Program-made: the position numbers and the translations under genes
NCBI GenBank assembly: GCA_016936575.1
Contig: JAFGXQ010000144.1
Location: forward strand, 1-41,977
Source: Deltaproteobacteria bacterium
GTDB lineage: Bacteria > Myxococcota_A > Polyangia > JAAYKL01
DNA length: 41,977 nt
Direction: 5' to 3'
Notes under the pieces: generated by a model
The model's database searches: none
Seen by the model: only the letters and a program-made list of their open reading frames with translations
What the model was told of the DNA's origin: nothing
Shown here: in pieces, positions 26,616-35,463 of the stretch
Layout of the letters: each line of letters begins with the position of its first letter
Numbering within the stretch: position 1 is the first letter of the stretch

Positions 26616-28345
26616 ACGATTCCCGTGGGGGTATTCCCGCCTGGGCGGAGGCGTTTTCGGATGCACATGCCGGGGGCATTCGGCAGCTGTTTATTTTTCA
26701 TGGAAATGTCGGTGATTTGATTCCGTATCAAACGGGGGATGAGGTAAAGTATTCGCTGCTTTCCGAATTTCTGGCCTCGCAGATGTTCGGCACCTTCGAT
26801 ACCACCCTGTACTACGATCAGGTGCGCGGACCCCGGGCGTTGGCCGACAATCCCAAGCGGCTTTCCGCCATGAATCAGCACATCGAACGGTTTATAGGCA
26901 AGGTGGAGGAACTGCGCAACACCACCCAGGTGGCCAAAGTGTTTGCGGTGCTGGACCGATACTTGGAACGGCTTCTGCTCAGCGAAGGAGAGATTTCGTC
27001 GACTGCGCTTATTTTCGATTACGCGCATTTCATGCTGCCGTCGAGCGGGGTTTCCACCACGGCCCGGGAACTGGCTCCCACGTTGGCGACGGTGCTCAAC
27101 TGGGCCAAAAGTCCGTATTTCAAGAAGGCACCGTTTGCATTTTGTTTGATTTCGGAGCGACTCTCCGATTTGCATGAGTCGGTGACCCGCAACGCGCACG
27201 TGACCAATATCGAAATACCGTTTCCATCAAAGGAAGATCGCCTACGCTTTATTCAATGGATCACCGCGGGGCTCTCGTTCAGCGATATTTGCGAACTGGA
27301 TGCCGCGGCGCTGGCGGAGTTTACCCGGGGGTTAACGCTGATACATCTGCAGGGAATGTTGAAACGAGCCATCCGCAGCAAACGCAAATTACGCATGGCA
27401 GACCTGAAAGCGTACAAGAAGCAGATGATCGAAGACGAGTGTCAGGGGTTGGTGGAGATTATCGAGCCCAATCACACCCTGCAGATGGTGGTGGGGCAGC
27501 AGGCGGCCAAGCAGCGCCTGATTGAAGACGGCGATTTGATACGCGACGGTCATTTGGAAGCGGCGCCCATGGGGTACCTGATTTGCGGCCCGGTGGGTAC
27601 CGGAAAAAGTTTTCTGGCGGAGTGTTATGCGGGCTCAATCGGTATGCCCTGTGTGAAGTTGCTGAACTTTCGTTCAAAATATGTGGGCGAGACCGAAGGG
27701 AACCTCGAAAAAATATTGAAAGTGCTGCGGGTGATGGGGCCGGTGGCGGTGATTATTGATGAGGCCGATGCCGTGATGGGCGATCGGCGCGGGGGTACAG
27801 ACAGCGGCACATCGAGTCGCATTTTCAGTCAGTTCGCCACGCAGATGGGCAACACGCAGTATCGCGGATCGGTTGTGTGGTTTCTGCTCACCTGTCGCCC
27901 GGATCTATTGCCCATCGACATCAAACGCCAGGGGCGTTGCGAAGTGCATATTCCGCTGTTCTACCCCGAATCTGAAGAAGATTTTGCAGAAATGTTTGTG
28001 GTAATGGGAAAGAAAAACGGTGTCGATATTACCACATCGAATCTTCCGTCTTTTTCAAAATCGCTTGAATTGTCGGGAGCCGACATTGAAGGAATTGTAA
28101 CCCGCGCACGGCGTCTGGCGCTCATTGACGGCTCTGATGTGGTGGAACGGGAGCATCTTCAGAAATCGCTCGATGATTTTATCCCCTCTCACCAAAGTGA
28201 TGAAAAAGAGCTGCAGGTCACTGCGGCGGTTCTGGAGTCCACCGACATCGGTTTTCTGCCGGAGACCTATCAAAAACAGGTTCGAGATGAAAATGGACGC
28301 AAAGCCCTGGCTGAACGTTTTTCGTTGCTGTCGTCGATGATTTAA
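26612..28345 (+). CDS. Tandem AAA+ ATPase (CDC48/Vps4-like) coupled to PspA
   Basis: 577 residues. The second AAA domain (about 290-520) is intact: Walker A GPVGTGKS (326-333), Walker B VIIDEAD (380-386), sensor 1 near FLLTCRPD, and an Arg at about 442 (RQGR) suited to an Arg finger. The first 270 residues look like a degenerate AAA domain. They have LFIFHGNVGDL where a P-loop would be, an ALIFDYAHF Walker-B-like strand lacking Glu, and LISERLSDLHESV followed by a FPSKEDRLRF lid-like turn. So D1 is probably non-hydrolysing and D2 active. The ATG overlaps the pspA stop. By analogy with ESCRT-III and Vps4, the likely job is remodelling or disassembly of PspA polymers; that is inference. Confidence 0.9.
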   Translation: MNDSRGGIPAWAEAFSDAHAGGIRQLFIFHGNVGDLIPYQTGDEVKYSLLSEFLASQMFGTFDTTLYYDQVRGPRALADNPKRLSAMNQHIERFIGKVEELRNTTQVAKVFAVLDRYLERLLLSEGEISSTALIFDYAHFMLPSSGVSTTARELAPTLATVLNWAKSPYFKKAPFAFCLISERLSDLHESVTRNAHVTNIEIPFPSKEDRLRFIQWITAGLSFSDICELDAAALAEFTRGLTLIHLQGMLKRAIRSKRKLRMADLKAYKKQMIEDECQGLVEIIEPNHTLQMVVGQQAAKQRLIEDGDLIRDGHLEAAPMGYLICGPVGTGKSFLAECYAGSIGMPCVKLLNFRSKYVGETEGNLEKILKVLRVMGPVAVIIDEADAVMGDRRGGTDSGTSSRIFSQFATQMGNTQYRGSVVWFLLTCRPDLLPIDIKRQGRCEVHIPLFYPESEEDFAEMFVVMGKKNGVDITTSNLPSFSKSLELSGADIEGIVTRARRLALIDGSDVVEREHLQKSLDDFIPSHQSDEKELQVTAAVLESTDIGFLPETYQKQVRDENGRKALAERFSLLSSMI

Positions 28346-28384
28346 ATGAAGAAATATCGGGGTGAGGCGGCTTCCACCAGCGGC

Positions 28385-31300
28385 TTAGGGATGAACTTCT
28401 ACATGAGACCAGTTAGACACACCCTGGTATTCCAGGAAGTATTTGCCATCGCAGGCAGGTCCGAATTCTGAGCCCCAACCGATTTTTTGTACGCCGTTAA
28501 TCAAGAATGTCATTTCATTCCAAGAGTTGTAGGACGAACCGGCTGTGGTCACATATACACACGCGCTGTCCGAACCCTCATGGATGAACGGAAGGGTTAC
28601 TTCAGCGGCGCTTTCGCAACCTGTGGGAATGCAGTCTGCATCGCCATCGGCGTCGGCATCGGTGTCAGAATCAGAATCAGAGTCAGAGTCAGAATCAGAA
28701 TCAGAGTCAGAGTCAGAATCAGAGTCAGAATCAGAATCAGAATCAGAATCCGCATCGGAATCAGCGTCGGCATCGGCGTCTGTGGAGATCGCGCACACAT
28801 GGGGGTCGACGGTTGTGTCGCAGTAGTTCGTTGTACATTCGGCATCTCCTTCGCAAGGGTCTCCTTCCGAACCGCATTGCACACTCCATGAACCGGGGAA
28901 AGAAACATAGTTGAGCGTGCTCCCAGGCTGGGTAGTGATAATGTCGGCTAGAACAGATCCCGTATAGTCTGCGGCGGACATGAGATTCACGGAAGCGTGC
29001 TGCGCAACTATCGTGGCGTTCATCGGCGCGGCTACATCGATGGTGGTGCTTGCGCCCAAGAAGACGATTAAAATATCTCCTTCTTCACTTATGTCCATGT
29101 CCTGCACAGTGCACTCCAAATCCAGGGATGTGTATACATAGATGCGTGTAGGTCCGTTGGTGGTGTCCACTTCAATAGACGTACCGCCGGCGCAGGTCAA
29201 CGAATCAAAAATATATGTTCCGGATTCAAGCAGCAGGCTTCCACCGTTTACTGCAACATCTCCATACGCGGCAGGGGCCAAGAGCAATGGCGGATTATTG
29301 GCGACTGTTTCACTCAGTGTACCCGGATTACAAGGAGCGACATTCATGCAACTGAAGTCGGGAAGTGAAACGCTGTAGTTCGGGTACTCTGTTCCGCTAA
29401 TGATGCCATTGTTGGCGATGGTGCCTGCGGCATACACAGAACCCTCCACATGATTGCCGGACCAGATACTGACATCGGCTTCTGAATACAGGCTTGGAGT
29501 ATCGCTGTTGTTCGTTAGTTCAATATCAGACGCGGAGGCCAGTGCGCCGCTGTGGGCGGAGGTCGTGTTAACTGTAATGCCGTTAACCGCGAAATACTGT
29601 GTCGAAAACAGCGAGTAGCTGGCGATGTCATGACACTTGTTGAATGGTTCGGCGTCACAATCCGGTCCTTTTTTGTTGTTGTAAATAGATGCATTCGGAT
29701 AGGACAGGGATGTGCCGTTTTCGGTATTGTACGTATCGATTTCAGCCACTTTGCCGTTGTAGAAATTCCAGGCGTCGCAGAGTAGCGGGTTGTCGTGAAT
29801 GGCTACTTCGCCACCCACCTGCACACCGTTCAGGTTTTTGAGCCGACGTGTGATGTGGTCTGTATCGACGGTGTCGTCATATCGTTCCATTGCGTTGTTG
29901 TGAGTAATGACAATATTGCCGTCGATTTGCTTGATGCGTCTGGCATTGAAGCCGCCGAGGGCGTCGTTATCGTCAATGACGAAATCTCCGAAAATTTGCT
30001 CCAGATTGTTAATTGCCACACCTCGATAATAGTTGTTTCCTCGAATAACAAGGGATCCTGTTTGGTATAGATTGTTCAACAGAATCGCCTGGTGTTGTGA
30101 AATGTTGTGCTTGTTGTTGTTTTCAATCGTAACCGTTCCGTCTACAATCAGTTCACCTTCCCCTACGATGTATGCTCCTCCGTTTCCGAAAATGGTAAGA
30201 TTTCCACTGAGTTCCATGTTTCCAATGCGCAACATATGAAGGGTGTCATTCTCATTGATCGAAACGTTGTTTGCGCGGAAGGTATTGCAGGAAGCGGAAC
30301 CGATTGTAACATCTGTGAGACCACTGTTTGAAGAAATAGTAATATTTTCTTTGGTGTCTGTCAAAACGTCGCCCGTGCGTTCACTATGCAATCGCGGAAG
30401 CAGAATTTTGTCGATGTCATGATTGTTTGTAATTGTGATATTGAATGCATCTTTTAGATTGTAAAGGGACAACACTTCTCCGGAGGCGGCCTCGTTGTTG
30501 TCTATTAAAATTTCCCCCCCGACGGATTTGATATTTCTTAACGCATCCAAACCGGAGAGATTCTTGTTATTTCTGATGATTAAATCTCCTGGAATGGTCG
30601 TTTCTTCCGCGATGCCGAGGCATTCCCATGCCTGAAGGTCTTCATCGGTGGTATTTTCAATAATTAGATTGGTTTGAGTGTGGGTGTACCCTTCGAGTTC
30701 GTTGGCCGCAGCGACTGAACTCCCCGCGAATTTGCCGCTATTGCAGACTGTCAACATACAATCGTTGCAGCCCAATCCCCCGTCGCACTGTTCGCCGCGA
30801 TCGACTTTTCCATTTCCGCAGTTTTCTCCGTCCGCCAGCACTTCACCACACGGCAACTCAATCACGTAATAATCGAATGCATAAACTGTTTCGCCATTCT
30901 TGTTTACAGCATATATAGGATTGCCGTCATCGTCGGTGTCACTGACACATTTGGCATTTGTATTTCCGTTTCTGCGCGGTTCCGCACCTACCGGTGTACT
31001 TCCCTGAATAACACTCATATAAATGTAATCTGTGTTGGATTCCCGCATATAAATGCCATTGAGGCCTTTGGTCAACACCATCGCGTGATGGCTGTATATA
31101 TTTTCGGCGTCTTCTTTGGTTTTCTCCGGTTCGTCGTCGCCGTCCTTGAGGCCGGTTTGGCAGTTAGTGATTCTGAAAAATAGATCGCCTGGTTTGGGGC
31201 GATAGGTGTCTTCGAAGTCGGTGCTGATTTCCCAATCGGCGTAATCGGTGTCGCGAGATATCACTTCGCGAGCTTCCTTCACGCCGTAGCGAACGCCGTT

Positions 31301-32335
31301 TTCATCGGTGTGAAATACAATTTTCGATATTCGACCGTCCATACCGTTTTTGCCGAAGTTCTTCACCATTGCCGCGTGGTCACAAACATGTGTTTGCAAA
31401 TCGTTGTCCCAGCTGAAGCAATTTGGATATCCACTACAATTGTCGAGATATGCTGCGGCATCGACTTCGTTGGTGTGAACGTGGGTCCAACAGGTGAACT
31501 CGTCACATCCCCATTGATCCCCCGCACCGTCTTGAGAAGCGTATTTTTCCAGCGCGCATTGTCCAATGTCCGAAGATCCGTACTCGATATTTGGGTTGTA
31601 AAAATTCATATCGAGATTCATTTCTCGCCGTGACTGCCATTTGAAACTGTAATTGTTGAGTACTTCGTCGTGTTCGTATAACGCTGAAAGCATCAGGTCT
31701 CTTCTTCTTGCCTGTACCAGGTCCGCAAGAGGAAGACAATCTCCTGCAGCGATGGTGATACCGGATGCGTATGCATCCACATCCTTCGAGATAACAAATT
31801 CGAATCCGCCGGTCGCCCCTTCGGCGCCGGGTTTATCTCCTGAAACACTTCGTTCAACGCGTATTCCGGGAGAAACAAAATCCACGCCGCTGTAGTTGCA
31901 GAGCGCCATGGTTTCCCAGTCCTCGCTGTTTTCCACAAAGGGGTGGTTGGAACGTCCGACGACAGTGTCAACTTCATAAGACAACGCGGAATGCATGGGT
32001 GTCAAATCAAGGTTCGTATCCGTGTCTGTCTCCAACGTCAGCGGAATGCAATACTCCGTTCCGGCATCGTAGTGATGGAAACAAATATTCATGCCGGAGT
32101 CTTCATTGAAAAGCGGATCCGTACCGTTGTTGGTGTCGGTATCAAAAGCCAAATCAAACTTCAGCATTAGCTTTCCGTGGCGAATCGCCAGGGTGTAATC
32201 AGTACCCACTTCATATAATTCACTCGGTGTTTGGTTCATAGATTTGTTTGATGGTTGGTCATCGACACATGCGGCTGCGAACAGCAACGCACATGCGATG
32301 CAGAGAATGCACTTCACGCGTAATTCACGTTTCAT
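28385..32335 (-). CDS. Giant mosaic surface lipoprotein with peptidase-like, LRR-like and Asp-X segments
   Basis: 1316 residues. Signal peptide and lipobox end at Cys23. Residues 230-490 hold GCDEFTCWTHV and later PKPGDLFFRI...YSHHAMVL; Cys and His in that order recall NlpC/CHAP amidase folds (inference). About 500-525 is a Cys-rich GNGKVDRGEQCDGG motif typical of myxobacterial-type surface proteins. About 540-870 are repeats with the rhythm of receptor-L/leucine-rich beta-solenoids (GDLIIRNNKNL, GNLTIFGNGG, GDFVIDDND, GNIVITHNN). About 920-1145 is a beta-rich domain like those of secreted polymer or pilus-associated proteins. Then come an EGF-like Cys cluster (GDPCEGDAECTTNYC), a 49-residue Asp-X linker (1186-1234) and an 80-residue C-terminal domain with paired Cys. 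The ATG follows AAAGGA. It is probably displayed on the cell surface; the role is unknown. Confidence 0.87.
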   Translation of the reverse strand: MKRELRVKCILCIACALLFAAACVDDQPSNKSMNQTPSELYEVGTDYTLAIRHGKLMLKFDLAFDTDTNNGTDPLFNEDSGMNICFHHYDAGTEYCIPLTLETDTDTNLDLTPMHSALSYEVDTVVGRSNHPFVENSEDWETMALCNYSGVDFVSPGIRVERSVSGDKPGAEGATGGFEFVISKDVDAYASGITIAAGDCLPLADLVQARRRDLMLSALYEHDEVLNNYSFKWQSRREMNLDMNFYNPNIEYGSSDIGQCALEKYASQDGAGDQWGCDEFTCWTHVHTNEVDAAAYLDNCSGYPNCFSWDNDLQTHVCDHAAMVKNFGKNGMDGRISKIVFHTDENGVRYGVKEAREVISRDTDYADWEISTDFEDTYRPKPGDLFFRITNCQTGLKDGDDEPEKTKEDAENIYSHHAMVLTKGLNGIYMRESNTDYIYMSVIQGSTPVGAEPRRNGNTNAKCVSDTDDDGNPIYAVNKNGETVYAFDYYVIELPCGEVLADGENCGNGKVDRGEQCDGGLGCNDCMLTVCNSGKFAGSSVAAANELEGYTHTQTNLIIENTTDEDLQAWECLGIAEETTIPGDLIIRNNKNLSGLDALRNIKSVGGEILIDNNEAASGEVLSLYNLKDAFNITITNNHDIDKILLPRLHSERTGDVLTDTKENITISSNSGLTDVTIGSASCNTFRANNVSINENDTLHMLRIGNMELSGNLTIFGNGGAYIVGEGELIVDGTVTIENNNKHNISQHQAILLNNLYQTGSLVIRGNNYYRGVAINNLEQIFGDFVIDDNDALGGFNARRIKQIDGNIVITHNNAMERYDDTVDTDHITRRLKNLNGVQVGGEVAIHDNPLLCDAWNFYNGKVAEIDTYNTENGTSLSYPNASIYNNKKGPDCDAEPFNKCHDIASYSLFSTQYFAVNGITVNTTSAHSGALASASDIELTNNSDTPSLYSEADVSIWSGNHVEGSVYAAGTIANNGIISGTEYPNYSVSLPDFSCMNVAPCNPGTLSETVANNPPLLLAPAAYGDVAVNGGSLLLESGTYIFDSLTCAGGTSIEVDTTNGPTRIYVYTSLDLECTVQDMDISEEGDILIVFLGASTTIDVAAPMNATIVAQHASVNLMSAADYTGSVLADIITTQPGSTLNYVSFPGSWSVQCGSEGDPCEGDAECTTNYCDTTVDPHVCAISTDADADADSDADSDSDSDSDSDSDSDSDSDSDSDSDSDSDTDADADGDADCIPTGCESAAEVTLPFIHEGSDSACVYVTTAGSSYNSWNEMTFLINGVQKIGWGSEFGPACDGKYFLEYQGVSNWSHVEVHP
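28634..28780 (-). repeat. Asp-Ser linker repeat of the giant lipoprotein
   Basis: It encodes 49 residues of alternating Asp with mainly Ser, plus Ala at both ends. Its DNA is dominated by repeated TCAGAA/TCAGAG hexamers. Those differ from the GTATCC/GTGTCG-type units of the two pectinolytic enzymes, so this linker expanded independently. Confidence 0.92.
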
Positions 32336-32597
32336 AGGACGTCCTTTCGGTTGTTTTCGTGAGTCGGATAGTTATCGCAGTGGGTGTTGGAGTCAACCGA
32401 TAGTTGAATTAAAAAGCAACTAAAATGTTTAAATCGTAGAATTGTACATGTGTTACAATGTGGCGTATGCCGCTGTCTCACGAATACATCTCCAGCACTT
32501 TTTGAGTAGTTACAAATAATGACCTTGTGGCAGGTACCTTGCCGCAGACCCGAGATTGTGAAATGATGAACAAAACTGCAGATCAAAGGAATGCATT

Positions 32598-33290
32598 GTG
32601 AAAGAATTGGAGACAGTATTAACGCAGATGTTTGAGGACTTTCGGCTTTCGAGTGGTGAAAAGCACGCGCTGAAAGAGGTTCTTGTGCCCTATGCGAATG
32701 ACGATGAAGCGCTTTCGTTTGTGCGAAACCGAGCCTTTGAGCTGGCGGGTGCGCAGGTTCGGGAGTCTTCGCAGCATCATCTGGAGTCGGTGAAATGGTT
32801 GGCGCAGGTGGTCAAGGTGCTCGGCGGAATGAGTCACAGCGAGGCGAAAATCGAGTCGAATGTGTATTTCAGTCCCGGCACCGATTGCGTGGAACAGGTG
32901 ATTCAACACATTCGGGGAGCGAAAACCCGTATCGATGTGTGCGTGTTCACTATTTCTGACGACCAAATCAGCGATGCCCTGGTCGCCGCGCATCAGAACG
33001 GTGTGGACGTGCGAATTATTACCGATGATGAAAAAACCGAAGATGCCGGCAGCGATATTTTTCGGATGAAAAAGGCGGGTCTGCCCATCAAGCTCGACAA
33101 CAACCCCAGTCATATGCACCATAAATTTGCGGTGTTCGACAATCGTACCGTCATCAGCGGGTCTTTCAACTGGACCCGAAGTGCCTCCATGTACAATCAT
33201 GAGGACATCACCGTCAGCAATCATCCTGCGGCGGTCCAGCAATTCGGTGACCGGTTCAATACCCTCTGGCGCCGCTTTTCAGACCTTTGA
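32598..33290 (+). CDS. Single-HKD phospholipase D-like protein
   Basis: 230 residues with one PLD/nuclease motif: H174-x-K176-x4-D181, then the downstream GSFNWT stretch. Single-motif members (Nuc nuclease, mitochondrial PLD-like) dimerise to make the active site and hydrolyse phosphodiester bonds in nucleic acid or phospholipid. FSPGTDCVEQVIQHIRGAKTRIDVCVFTISDD is typical of the PLDc_2 beta-alpha start, shown here in two adjoining parts: FSPGTDCVEQVIQ and RIDVCVFTISDD. The first 85 residues are a helical extension with no signal peptide, suggesting a cytoplasmic nuclease-like protein. The GTG start is chosen for AAAGGA seven bases upstream. It is divergent from the giant lipoprotein. Confidence 0.88.
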   Translation: MKELETVLTQMFEDFRLSSGEKHALKEVLVPYANDDEALSFVRNRAFELAGAQVRESSQHHLESVKWLAQVVKVLGGMSHSEAKIESNVYFSPGTDCVEQVIQHIRGAKTRIDVCVFTISDDQISDALVAAHQNGVDVRIITDDEKTEDAGSDIFRMKKAGLPIKLDNNPSHMHHKFAVFDNRTVISGSFNWTRSASMYNHEDITVSNHPAAVQQFGDRFNTLWRRFSDL

Positions 33291-33310
33291 CCGAGCCGGT
33301 GTCGGCACTG

Positions 33311-33355
33311 CCGGAAGGAAAAATTTTTGCTTCCGGATCGTCCGCCTCCTTTTTT
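33311..33355 (+). terminator. Candidate terminator after the PLD-like gene
   Basis: CCGGAAG (33311-33317) and CTTCCGG (33330-33336) form a perfect seven-pair stem over a 12-base AT loop, 20 bp after the stop codon. A T-run (33350-33355) follows 13 bases downstream, farther than is ideal for an intrinsic terminator. Confidence 0.5.
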
Positions 33356-33391
33356 ACTGTATATTAGATAATTAACGCGATTGGAGACATT

Positions 33392-33832
33392 ATGAGAAAC
33401 GCATTTCTGATCAGTATTGTTGTCATATTCGTTTCAGCCTGTGAATTGGACGATTCCGAGCGCTGTTCCGCGCCCTACGAATACGTTGAGGCCGAAGCCG
33501 CGTGTATCATTCCGGTGGACACTGACGTTCCCGAACCGGTGGATACCTCTCCGGTGCAGGAGGGCCTTGGCGAGCCGTGTCAGGGTGATTCCGACTGCTC
33601 GGTGTACGCGCCCGACGGTCCGGTGTTCTGCCTGCTGGACCCGACCAATCCAACAGCGGCGGGGATGTGTACCTTCACCGAATGTGATTATGCCGCCTGC
33701 GGGGGGCAATTCGAGTGCTGCAATTGTGAGAACTCTACCACTGCCGCCGGGATGTTTGACTATTCGCTTGTTTTCTGTGTCGATCCCGGTTCCGCCGCCC
33801 TTTTGGCCACTATCGGATGTGCTTGTGAGTGA
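33392..33832 (+). CDS. Small Cys-rich lipoprotein
   Basis: 146 residues; signal peptide ends in FVSAC (Cys17). The mature part has a Pro/Asp/Thr-rich spacer (PVDTDVPEPVDTSP) and then about a dozen Cys in a compact domain, including GEPCQGDSDC, CDYAACGGQFECCNCEN and a C-terminal GCACE. A disulfide-rich surface domain is likely; the GxPCxxDxDC start recalls short EGF-like modules of myxobacterial surface proteins. It lies 13 bp before the porin gene in the same direction, so it may be part of that outer-membrane operon. Confidence 0.82.
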   Translation: MRNAFLISIVVIFVSACELDDSERCSAPYEYVEAEAACIIPVDTDVPEPVDTSPVQEGLGEPCQGDSDCSVYAPDGPVFCLLDPTNPTAAGMCTFTECDYAACGGQFECCNCENSTTAAGMFDYSLVFCVDPGSAALLATIGCACE

Positions 33833-33845
33833 GAAAGGATACCCC

Positions 33846-35453
33846 ATGCGTAAAAATACCGGTTGGTTTGTGATTATATGTTGGATGCTGATGGCGTCGA
33901 GGGGGGCGGCACAGGATGACACGACGGCGACAGACCCTGCTTCAGAACCGTCTTCGGTGGATTCCGATGCGGTGGTGGACAGCGAGGCGGGGGCACGAAT
34001 GAATGCGCTGGAGGAACGACTGGCTTCGCAGGAGGAGCGAATTACCACCCTTGAAGCTGAACGCGTTGCGGCAACTGCTCGAGAACAGGAAAAAGATCGC
34101 CGAGCCGTGGAACTCGAAGAAAAGCTGGATGCCACCCAGATGGAGATGGAAGAGATGTCCCTGACGCTCACCACCGCTCCTCCTGAAAAGAAATTGAACA
34201 TTTACGGTTTCTTCGACACCACCTTTTACAAAGCCTGGTATCAACAGGAAAATTCAGTGCTGAGGTCGCAGAATCCGCCGTTCAGCACGTTCATGATGAG
34301 TCATGTGAACATTTATTTCAGCAGTCAGATGACCGAAACGCTCTCAGCGTTGGTAGAGACCGGTTTTTCGTTTTCGCCCAACGGCTACGAAACGAATCTG
34401 CCGGTAGATGCGTATGTGTACAATGAAGCGACCGGCCAATATGAGCTGGCTCCGACGCTGGTGGACGACTCGGAATATCAGCGGGTGGACACGACGATTC
34501 CCGGTGGAATCACATCTTCTTCGGTTCGCTACGGCTCGGTATCGATTGTTCGGGCGCATCTGGATTGGCGCCCCAGAGACTGGCTCAACCTTCGCGTGGG
34601 GCAATATCTGACTCCGTACGGCATCTGGAACGTGGAACACGCATCGACGGTGTTGCTCGGCGTGTATTATCCTCACCTGATGAACTGGGATTTGGTTCCG
34701 CCGTCGCAACTGGGATTGCAGGCGTTCGGCGATTTCTTCCTGGCTGATGTGATGCAGCTGAATTATGCGCTGACGCTGTCAAACGGCCGAGGACCGATTT
34801 CATCGGCGATGGACCTGGATGAAAATAAAGGGATGGGTGCGCGTATCCAGACTATTTTTTCGGGTAACAAATGGAAAATCACCGCAGGCAGCTACGGCTA
34901 CTATGGAAAGTACACCGATGCGGAACGCCGGGCCGAGATTTACCTGAACAGTGATCTTACCAGAAGCTACATTGACGGTTCACCGCTGGGGTCCGATATT
35001 ACCTATCTGAAGAAGTTTCAGGAATATATCATCACCGCGGATCTGTCCGTGGAAGTGGCCGGGCTGCGGGTGTTCGGCGAACTGGTGCACCGAAAAGTAC
35101 ACTACCTGGTGCATCCGGTGATGAATGACAACGCGCAGTTTGTTCAGGTGGGAAACTTCAGCGATGATCGCAAAGCGGCGAATCACTATTCTCAGTCGGC
35201 GTATGCCATTGTCGCGTACCAACTGCCGATTTCAGCGATTGAACCGGTCTTGATTACGCCCTACGTGGGGGTGGACTGGCTGGCGCCGGACGATCCGTTG
35301 ACCTGGTTTGAGCAGAAAACGTTTCGCTTCGGGTTGAACGTGCAGCCGTCGGCATACGTGGCGATTAAAACCGAAGGAATCATCGACAACTTTGCCGACG
35401 TGCTGGGTGGTCGCATGACCAGCATATCGGCGCAGCTTGCGGTATCGTTCTAG
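33846..35453 (+). CDS. Outer-membrane porin with N-terminal coiled coil
   Basis: 535 residues. The start at ATG 33846 gives a signal peptide (MRKNTGW...SRGAAQ). A longer upstream frame exists but overlaps the lipoprotein gene and lacks a signal. After an acidic spacer, residues 50-110 form a coiled coil (EERLASQEERITTLEAE), as in trimeric porins that tether to peptidoglycan. A beta-barrel follows from about residue 118 (NIYGFFDTTFYKAW) and ends in the terminal aromatic strand QLAVSF, the classic outer-membrane assembly signal. The style resembles DcaP or phosphate-selective (OprO/P) porins, but substrate selectivity cannot be read. The next gene starts 10 bp after the stop and encodes a periplasmic binding-like protein. 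Confidence 0.85.
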   Translation: MRKNTGWFVIICWMLMASRGAAQDDTTATDPASEPSSVDSDAVVDSEAGARMNALEERLASQEERITTLEAERVAATAREQEKDRRAVELEEKLDATQMEMEEMSLTLTTAPPEKKLNIYGFFDTTFYKAWYQQENSVLRSQNPPFSTFMMSHVNIYFSSQMTETLSALVETGFSFSPNGYETNLPVDAYVYNEATGQYELAPTLVDDSEYQRVDTTIPGGITSSSVRYGSVSIVRAHLDWRPRDWLNLRVGQYLTPYGIWNVEHASTVLLGVYYPHLMNWDLVPPSQLGLQAFGDFFLADVMQLNYALTLSNGRGPISSAMDLDENKGMGARIQTIFSGNKWKITAGSYGYYGKYTDAERRAEIYLNSDLTRSYIDGSPLGSDITYLKKFQEYIITADLSVEVAGLRVFGELVHRKVHYLVHPVMNDNAQFVQVGNFSDDRKAANHYSQSAYAIVAYQLPISAIEPVLITPYVGVDWLAPDDPLTWFEQKTFRFGLNVQPSAYVAIKTEGIIDNFADVLGGRMTSISAQLAVSF

Positions 35454-35463
35454 GAGGGTGCTT

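Noticed and set aside
33417..33845. In-frame 143-codon N-terminal extension of the porin
   Set aside because: It overlaps the Cys-rich lipoprotein gene in another frame; the ATG at 33846 gives a proper signal peptide.
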